Source: Pelomyxa schiedti (lineage: Eukaryota; Evosea; Pelobiontida; Pelomyxidae). From it: a DNA stretch of 64,000 bases. The notes under the pieces are model-generated. The model saw nothing but the letters and a program-made list of their open reading frames with translations. It was not told the origin of the DNA and made no database searches. Location of the stretch: assembly GCA_020536535.1 (NCBI GenBank), contig JAHLWZ010000277.1, positions 6,982 through 70,981 on the forward strand, read 5' to 3'. Each line of letters begins with the position of its first letter. Position 1 is the stretch's first letter. This document shows, in pieces, positions 56,757 to 64,000 of the stretch. Both the position numbers and the translations under genes were made by a program.

Positions 56757-59236
56757 TCAGAGCTTGGTTGTTGTTTGGAGAAGGCCTTGGCGTATACAGC
56801 GAAGGTGATTGTCAGATTCCTGGGAGGTGTTTGTGCAAATGGATTCTCGTGGTGTTGCTAGGTTCAGGTGTTTTATGAGTAAGAGCATGGGGTCTTTGAT
56901 TGGAATTTGAAGTTGGGCGGAAAACTGTGGTGGTTCGGAGGCAGTATGCCTATTCTGGTGCCTACCTATGGGATCAGTGGAAATACTCCGCGAGGGAGGG
57001 CGGCCCATCTCAGGAGCCGGTTCTGTTGGATCTGGGACAGTGGACATGCTCAGTGAGGGAGGCCGGCACTTTTCGGGTGCTGAATCAGTTGGTACTGGTG
57101 GTGTTTGGAGCGGCCTCAAAGGTAGATCAGGGCGTGGTGGTGGGTGTACTGGAGGAACTGGTAGCTGTTGTCCTGAAGATAAAGAAGTATTACTGAAATA
57201 GAAAGTAGTGAAGTAACATCTCAACTCTGACTCTGAGTGAGTATTGTGTAACAAGGGCCACAAACGCGTGCGTATTGATTAAGAGAGTCGATGAAATAGC
57301 GCATCTCCGAACAATAGCCACATACAACATGTCCTTGAGGTTTTTGTTTAGTGCTTGGTTTTAGAGTATGTTCGTGGTTACCACACTTTCTACAGTGATG
57401 CTGCATTTTATTATTGGAAAAAGAGAGTAAAAGGTAGTTCATACCCTGCGCAAAATTAATGTGAACCTTGCGTTGCACGACATACACATCTCTGATGTGT
57501 AGTCAGGTACCCATATTGGTGCATCCTCATTGGATATACAGTTACCTATAGAATATAAATTGGATAATTGACCTTCCTGGGGGAAACCATCATTCCCTGG
57601 GTTTGTTGAGTGTGCAAGAGATTGCTTAGCAACAGTAATGTCATTGATCCATGCCTCTTTCTCTTGGGAGTCTTTTGCACAGACAATAAAAGACTTCTGT
57701 TTGCCAAGAATTTGCAAGGCATACTTTATTTCTTCGCCAAAGTTAGGGTGTACTATTTGAGCATCAAAAAACACACTAGAGGTGTCAGCTACAGTTTTAA
57801 TTGTTGCATTGCGAAGGTATACTTGCCTTCGGAATTTGTACCCAGATCGAAGAATATCTCCATAGATCTGTGATTCGCCAATGAGAAAAGAGACCAAGTG
57901 AAGCTACTTACAATACAATCAGAGAAAAGGAAAAATTGCCGCTGTTTGGGAGCTCTTTTGCATTGCTGATATAGGGTGCCCTCTCTCAGTAGCTTTCTTT
58001 GTTTTGATACGATTGGCTGTAATTTTTTTAGTGGATATTGAAAGTTAGGCAACAAACATACTGGACAGTATCCTACAAATTGTTTTTGTAGAGAAAGAAG
58101 TTGGTCGAAACCTTCTTTATCCTTGATTGATGAGTTGATCTGAATATTAATCCCTGTGATTAGTTCCAGTGCAACTGTAAGATGCATAAAATCTGGATGG
58201 TGCTTGCTGGTATATCGAAGAAGTTCCTTGTAGTTTGTTGGGTTCAGTTAATTTCTCGGCTGCATACCCGCAGAAGCATTTCATATCTCTACTGCCTGTT
58301 AGATGAAACACAGAATAGGGGACAATACCGGAATCCGTTGCATTGGTGATACTAGCAGTGAAGGAAGAGATAAGTCGAGTTCACTAGATGAGGTTGCTGC
58401 CTCATTCTTTGGCAGTAAGCCAAAGGAAAAAAAAGTACTTATGAATACCTTCAAAAAGTCACTCAACTGTGATGATTTGGATGAGAGGACTGACAAAACT
58501 GCACTGGATTTTGGATAGTTCCCGCAGTAGAGAATGTACACTCTTAAGAATGGTCCCTATATAGCATTAGTGTTGGGAATGATGTGTCGAAGCCACACAA
58601 TATGTACAAAAATGTCTCCGATTGTTGAGGAGCTTGTCCAGATATTAAACCGTGGTTGTAATTGTTTAAGTAGGGCCTAGCAAAATTATGTTCAACAAAG
58701 GTGGGATACTGATATAGAAGTGAAACCTCATTCATATTCAGTATATCTGCAATGTTGGAGAATATAAAGCACATTTGTTGTGGGGTTAGCAAAGGAGAAG
58801 GGCTGGATGCAGATTGTGCTAGAGGTCTGATATACTTCTATTTTCCTCTGAGCTTTCTTGAAGGAGAAACGAAACTACCTTACTTTTGTGAGAAAGTGCA
58901 GCATGTCAACATAAATTTCTTCTGTTGTCACTATTTCTTGCACAATTTTAAACCTCATTGTCCCTGTTTGTTTTTCAGCTTTCCGCCAAGCAAAAAAAAG
59001 TGCAACCAAAACAAAAAAAAAAAAAAGGCAATCTGCCAAGAAGTGGCAGGCATACTCCTCCTATTATAACCCCTGATTGCCTTTTGACAGCAGTGGATCT
59101 GCCAAAGTGTCATTCTAATTGTCCTTCCACAGACAACGAATCCCCTGCCACAATTCCCTCCCGCCGTTATGGGAGCAGGCACGACTAAATCTGCCGCAGC
59201 CACGCCGCCCTGCGTCGTTGTCGTCCCATCAGCCAT
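56757..59236 (-). CDS. FGD-like RhoGEF: DH-PH-FYVE with proline-rich tail
   Basis: ATG 59236 (MADGTTTTQGG). After a poly-T intron the DH domain begins FKIVQEIVTTEEIYVDMLHF, continues LLTPQQMCFIFSNIADIL, QLSDFLKVFISTF and LPSLLVSPMQRIP, and ends before VSKQRKLLREGTLY, the start of a PH domain (PKQRQFFLFSDCIV; KSFIVCAKDSQEKEAW). The FYVE finger is complete: APIWVPDYTSEMCMSC, then across an intron LRRHHCRKCGN (the PI3P-binding RRHHCR motif) and YARVCGPCY. A last exon adds a Pro-rich tail (VPPVHPPPRPDLPLRP) to the stop at 56757. DH-PH-FYVE proteins such as FGD1 activate Cdc42/Rac-type GTPases on PI3P membranes; in an amoeba macropinocytosis or phagocytosis is likely. About ten introns. Confidence 0.87.
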
Positions 59237-59399
59237 CGCAATCCACACGAAAGAACCAACAAAAAAACGGCCAAAGCAAAAAAAGAAAACCGTTTGTTGA
59301 TTTGCGACTTTGGTGAACAAAAGTGTGAAAGTGATGAAGTCCGGGTGGTTCGGATTCTGAGGGATTCCAGTCTTGGATTCTGGGTGGGAATAGTACTGC

Positions 59400-60491
59400 C
59401 ATTATGCTTTCAAAGGGTGAGGATGGGTGAGTATAGTAGAGTATACATACAGTGACGGCTGTTGGTGCCTCGTTCTTGTTGCTGTTGCTGTTGTGGGGAA
59501 GAGAAGCAGCGGGTTGTTGGTGCAGGTGTTGTTGTTTGTTGGGTGGTGGAGTGGGAGTGTGAGTCTGGTGTTGCGGTGGGAGTACTGGGTTGTGGCTGTG
59601 TTCTGCGTTGTGTGGCTGAGGTCGTTGGGTATTTGTCCCGCTTTATAGTAGAGCCGGTGGGCCCTGATGGTAGTGATTGGGGTCGTGGAGGGATGTCCGC
59701 TTGGGATGTCACTATAGTGTGTCCTTGCTCAGTGGCTGTGAGCGGCATAGATTGGGGTATTATTTGCATATACCAGTGTGGGTTTCTTACAAGCCTGGTT
59801 TACTGGGAGAGGGGTCTTCGAGTGGGAACAGGTTGCAGTTGTAAATATCCATAGTTTCGTTTTCTTCAAGAGCGCGCTCTATACTTCAAGTGGTTTGGAA
59901 ATTGCATGAATGCCCAGTGGCCACATACAATGGTACCACTTTAGCAAGAAATTGAATCATTTCAGCAGAATGCAAGGATGTAGCCTGTTCTTCAGCAGAC
60001 ATTTCCAACGGTTGAGTGTTCGTTGATGCATTTAAACGTCGAAACCTAGAGAAAAGAAAACAAAATAAAAAAAAAACAAAAAAAAAGGGTGTTGATAACC
60101 ATGGTGTCTGTGAAAAAGCGTCTACAGAAATAGGTCCCGCCTGTGTTGCGGCGTCACACAACAAGGAAATTGCATTAGAGCGTGTATTAAACGGAGGGCA
60201 CTCGTGAGCACCTTCCAAAGGGTCTGAGTCTCCAAACTTAACAGGTCTCTGCCCAAACTCGCACAATGGCCGCGATATTTCGACGCGTATCTGCACACAA
60301 AGAAAGAAGAAAAAGCTGCGGTGAGGTGATGTGATGTGATGCCGTGCCGCGGCCGTTTCGGGAGTGGCAAACCAGACCAATGGGCGAGTGTTGACCACCA
60401 TGGATCTGCGGATCTCCGCCTCACTACCACACGATACCCTTCTAGGCCGTGGTTTATTCTCCTCAAGCACCTCCCTGTTGTCCTGGCTCAT
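59400..60491 (-). CDS. Hypothetical Q/T-rich protein
   Basis: From ATG 60491 (MSQDNREVLEENKPRPRR) an intron joins NTRPL to IRVEISRPLCEFGQRP; the exon continues EGAHECPPFNTRSNAISLLC and AFSQTPW, where a poly-T intron splits the Trp codon; then FRRLNASTNTQPLEM and HSAEMIQFLAKVVPLY. After that the path is unclear. A Gln/Thr/Pro-rich exon at 59410-59769 (RTQPQPSTPTATPDSHSHST, then a poly-Gln run) is probably the C-terminus, spliced once more near 59440 to a stop near 59400. No domain recognised. The two halves could belong to separate genes. Confidence 0.45.
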
Positions 60492-60557
60492 TTTTTTTTT
60501 GTGTGCACAACAAAAAAACTTTCGTGTTTTCCCGGAACTGGAACTGGGTCGAAGACG

Positions 60558-61819
60558 ATGTCTAATAGCGTAGCGGTGGTGTGTGATTTGCGGGAAGACG
60601 TGTCGACACTCGTCACTAGTCTGGTTCACCCTCCCTTTGTCTTTTTTCTTGTTGTTTCCGAGTCCGTAAGCTTTTCCCGTGTCACTCACTCTTTTCCCGC
60701 TTTTCGTTCTTTCTTCTTTTTTTTTTTGTTGTAGGGGTTACACATGGTGGTACCACCACTAGTGGTGCCGTGGCCAGCATGGATTGGGTAATTTCTACAA
60801 AGTACTATACGGCGCCTGTGCAGTTCGTGCATTGTGCTTGGGACCATCCTCCGGAAGCTCCTTGTCATGCTGTTATCTTTAGCGCGTCGAAACTTGTGTG
60901 TTTGCACTCTCTTTGCTCTCCTTGACCTTGTGATAACGCCACTCGCCAATATGGCGTTTCAAAGTCTGCTCCAAGTACTAAGCAACTGGGGATTTGGGCA
61001 GAGTACCTGGACCGACAGGCTCCTGGCGTGTGCCTTTTCGCTTGCAGTGGCTCAGTTGCAGATTTGTGTGGCTGGTGCATTGACAATGGGGTAGAATTCA
61101 TAGATACGGACCTAGTCACTACAAATGGTATTAACTCTTAATATTCATACAACAACCAAGTAAATTCCCTCTCTTGGAACCAAAAAGATAAAGAAAAGGA
61201 AGGCTATGACCGTGTCCTTGAAGCTCTGGAAGCCAATGTTTGGCCACACATGTCTCGGTTGCCTTCGGTTAAAAGAGTACCAAGGTCTGTGGAATTGCCC
61301 ACCACAAGCGAAGCGAGTAATACAACGGCCGAGTCTACACACCAACCAAACCTTCCTCAATCATCAGCAGAAGCTTTATTCAAAACTTTTGCTGAAGAAT
61401 TTCCCGCTGACCCAGCACCCACAGAAAAGCCCTCTTCTGCAACCAGTACCCCCCACCCCCAAACCACATCCCCTCCCTCCAATACCACCCCACTAACAGC
61501 AACCACACCCGAACCCCCCAAGTCGGAGCCAGCCAAGCCAAAACCAAACAAGCCGGAACCTCCATCAAATACTTCAAAGAGTCCCAGTTCAACTTCCCCC
61601 AGCGCCGCTCCCCCAGCGGATTTCACCAGCCCGGACTTCTGGAAACACATCGACCAAGACGAGATATTCCAGGAAGCCTTCTCACAACTGGCCCAGCTGC
61701 GCTTACAAGCGCAAAGCCTGCCTGATGACCAAAGACGTGAACTGGCCAAGAATGTGGCACTTGCGTTTGCAAAGCACTTGGGTGACGATGACGACACGGA
61801 TGAAGACGACGACCTGTGA
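60558..61819 (+). CDS. AAGAB/p34-like adaptin-binding protein
   Basis: ATG 60558 (MSNSVAVVCDLREDVSTLV) is 66 bp from the divergent hypothetical. The N-terminal half is the degenerate GTPase-like part (TKYYTAPVQFVHCAWD; APCHAVIFSAS; QAPGVCLFACSGSVADLCGW; NGVEFIDTDLV), where normal G motifs are absent, as in the family. The diagnostic block GYDRVLEALEANVWPHMSRL follows. A Pro/Thr linker leads to the C-terminal helix EAFSQLAQLRLQAQSLPDDQ and RRELAKNVALAFAKHLGDDD, like AAGAB FEKLFxKLKxMKxxAxxLPxxQR. Acidic end, TGA 61817-61819. AAGAB/p34 (yeast Irc6) chaperones assembly of AP-1 and AP-2 clathrin adaptors. Three introns or so. It converges with the VIT/vWA gene (61 bp). Confidence 0.8.
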
Positions 61820-61880
61820 AACTTTGTCACACTCAAAAAGAACAACAAGTGAGAATGTTTCAAAAAGTTTTGGAATTTCG

Positions 61881-64000
61881 TTATGTGCTATTATTGGTGG
61901 GGACAATCTTTTGGGCGGCTTCTAGTAGTGCTGTTGTGGTAATAGTACAATTTGAGCTGGAAAGTTGTTGGGATAGCCACTTCTTGGCCTTGAGTGCTAG
62001 CATTTCCCATTCGTCAATAGCTGTTGTGAATTTGCTTTGGAGGCAGACGAGAGCTTTTTTTGTGTTAGAGAGATAGAAACATTACCAAAGGATCCTAACC
62101 AATAGCTGTGTTCCAAATCGATTGGCAGTTTTTCAAACTTTGGATTTCTGGTGGTACACTACGCTGTATGAGCTCCAGTGCACAACCTACGATTGGTGTC
62201 AAGAAAGTCCTTGAAAATTGTGTTACCAATAATGGTCAGAACCGCCTCGTTGAATTCGAGCCATGACCCATCAGAATTTTGCAAAAATATAAGTTTATCA
62301 AGTGGTCTCACCTAATGGAATTTCGACAGGTAAGGAACGGAAGATAACTGTGGCATACCTGAGAATTGTCTTGGTAGTCTGTGCTGGCTGAGGGGGTAAG
62401 AGTAAGTTGATTCTCACTCGCTCTAGAAGGGCGGTCGTTAGGCCTGGGTTGATTTGTATATTCTTCCATTCGCTTTTTCCTCTCTGTCCTGTCCGTAACT
62501 GGCATGTACCTCTCGGAGTGTCTATCATCACACTTAATGTCACTGCGGAGATCAGATTCTTCCATTTCCCTTTGCCTCTCTCTTCTTTCCCTCTCCGGCT
62601 GTCTACCATCAACCTCAGCCATTGTACTGTCTCTATTCCTTTCACTGCCTGGAGCAGTTCTACGATCATCTCTGTAGCTACTTCTATCCTGATCCCTCTC
62701 TCTATCTCGGTCTCTGTCTCTGTCTCTGTATGCACCCCTTTCCCCACCCCCATCTCTGTGAAACCCTCTATCTCCATCTCCATCTCTCTCCCTAAAACTC
62801 TGCCGACCCTGCGAATATTCATCAAAATCTCTATCTCGGCCTCCATATCCACTGTAAAGATTCTCTCTACGATCCCCTCCCCTCCTTGAATTATAACTGT
62901 GTGTGGTTTCCTCTGCCCTGCTGTAGCCTCCTCGGCCATACGACCTGGAACCATCGAGTCTATCCCTGCTATTCCTCCAATCGTGCGATCTCTCATCGTG
63001 GCGTGCTCCCCCATATTGTCTCTCAGGTCTCGTATCTCTGCACCTGCGGGAATCATCATATCTGGATTTGCTTCCCCCCCAGATAGGTGCAGAGCCTGAG
63101 AAAAATTCACTGAAAAATACTTAAGTGTGAGGGAAACCTGGTTGATCTCTAGGAAATGGACAAGGAGGAGGCTATGGAAACTGTAAGAGGAAAATATGAC
63201 CAAAAGGTTACGTACGACACGCGCACGTGTCGATGGTTCTACAACCCGCAGTTGCATTGGCTCTGTCTCTGAGGTAAAACGAGAAGTTATAGTTCCAACC
63301 ACGCACCTTGTACAGCTTCAGACCTTGATTCAACACAAATAAAACTCGTGTATTTGCTTTCAAGCTGGTATTTTACAGATAAGTCAATAGCTTCTTGCTT
63401 TTTTTCTGCATTCTCGAGGTCACTAGATATTTTCAATGAGACCACAACAAAAAAAAATTGTTTCTTGGATACTGGATAACACTTCTGAAGGCCAATCGAT
63501 GCACTAACTTTCCATGCTGAGTTTTGGAAAGGTTTAACCTGAGTGGTTTTACAAAATGAATACACAGATTAGCTATTACTGGAAGGGGAAAGTCAGTTCC
63601 TCAGTCAAAAAGGCTCGAACTCGGCAAACAGAGGTGGATATGTTCTCTGTATTCGATAGGAAACCATAGACTAATCACAGACATAAGTACGAGGATACTT
63701 TTTGCAAAAGCACACCAAGCATTCGCTCGTTGTCGAAAATTGGAGGTAATGTTGTTGGAGTCTGCTTAGCTGCAATTGTACCCCAATCAATGGCAACATT
63801 TTTAAGTATTGGCTGTAGAGCTCTCTTTATTTGTGACATTACTTTAGGTTCAATGCGAGTGTCAGTAGTGATAAATTCTGCCTGAAAGAGTATTCATCAA
63901 TTGAATTTATTTCGGTAGGCAACCTTTCCCCTTGTGGCAGTTGCAATTCCTTAAAAAGCTGAGTAAATTGGAAGTGGAGTGAAATGTCAACCTCTCACTA
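61881..64000 (-). CDS. VIT/vWA-type protein, C-terminal part, with RD-rich spacer (partial)
   Basis: The 5' end lies beyond the right edge. Exons seen, in order: a segment VMSQIKRALQPILKNVAIDWG with PTTLPPIFDNERML near 63850-63700; IDLSVKYQLESKYTSFICVE near 63400-63310, the typical LSvkYqL.SkyTSFiaVe block after the vWA domain in VIT/vWA and PARP4-like proteins; a long Arg/Asp/Gly/Tyr-rich spacer from about 63070 to 62360 (YGGRDRDFDEYSQGRQSFRE; many RD and RE pairs); then the conserved end: DKLIFLQNSDGSWLEFNEAV, LTIIGNTIFKDFL, SIWNTAIG and, after an intron, LQSKFTTAIDEWEMLALKAK, ending NNST with TAA 61883-61881. Role unknown; such proteins mediate protein complexes. The RD-rich spacer is unusual for the family. 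Confidence 0.78.

Noticed and set aside
1-64000. Bacterial or viral contig, CRISPR array, operons
   Set aside because: Consistent GT-AG introns in almost every gene, and spliceosome, RNase P/MRP and proteasome-activator genes, show a eukaryotic nuclear genome. No spaced repeats of CRISPR type were seen.

Overview
The window is nuclear DNA of a protist. Genes are packed on both strands. Almost all are cut by short GT-AG introns of about 40-110 bp, often with poly-T tracts before the acceptor, and spacers are often under 150 bp. The protein set is eukaryotic: Rab GTPases, Rho exchange factors, ArfGAP, PA200, a Prp19-complex subunit, POP1 and a LIN9/ALY-type protein. A cAMP-receptor-like seven-helix receptor and VIT/vWA proteins recall Amoebozoa. 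A full pyruvate:ferredoxin oxidoreductase (PFO) points to anaerobic energy metabolism. Together this suggests an anaerobic amoebozoan such as an archamoeba (Pelomyxa/Mastigamoeba type). That placement is inference; no rRNA marker is present. Exon joins were worked out by hand from splice sites and reading frames, so gene ends are firmer than every internal junction.

Layout, 0-21 kb: a RhoGEF-PH-RhoGAP protein with a proline-rich head (+); a conserved protein with a macro-like C-terminal motif (-); a gene-poor stretch at 5.6-9.6 kb with two inverted repeats, a decayed Tc1/mariner-like transposase and at most weak gene candidates; a P-loop GTPase and a coiled-coil protein (+); a leucine-rich-repeat protein (-). 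Then five genes run head to tail on + with gaps of 12-116 bp: receptor, Rab-like GTPase, cupin-like protein, CutA1 and a Rab5-like GTPase.

21-45 kb: PA200/BLM10 (-) and a BAR-PH-ArfGAP-ankyrin protein (+) diverge from a 170 bp spacer. BCAS2/SPF27 (-) follows, then a duplicated 220 bp repeat, a secreted glycosidase-like protein (-) and a type I membrane protein with a duplicated ectodomain (+). That gene converges on PFO (-) with a 19 bp gap. Upstream of PFO lies a RING-B-box-coiled-coil-NHL (TRIM-NHL-like) gene (-).

45-64 kb: a PQQ-type beta-propeller protein and a stand-alone tandem calponin-homology protein (+), an F-box-like protein (-), a LIN9/ALY protein (-) divergent from POP1 (+), a low-complexity protein (-), an FGD-like DH-PH-FYVE protein (-), a Q/T-rich hypothetical (-), an AAGAB/p34-like adaptor chaperone (+), and a VIT/vWA-type protein (-) that runs off the right edge.

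Themes: actin and membrane-traffic control (two Rho exchange factors, ArfGAP, two Rabs, AAGAB, CH-CH), RNA and protein housekeeping (POP1, SPF27, PA200), a cell-cycle transcription component (LIN9/ALY) and anaerobic pyruvate use (PFO). No CRISPR array, rRNA, convincing tRNA or virus was seen.
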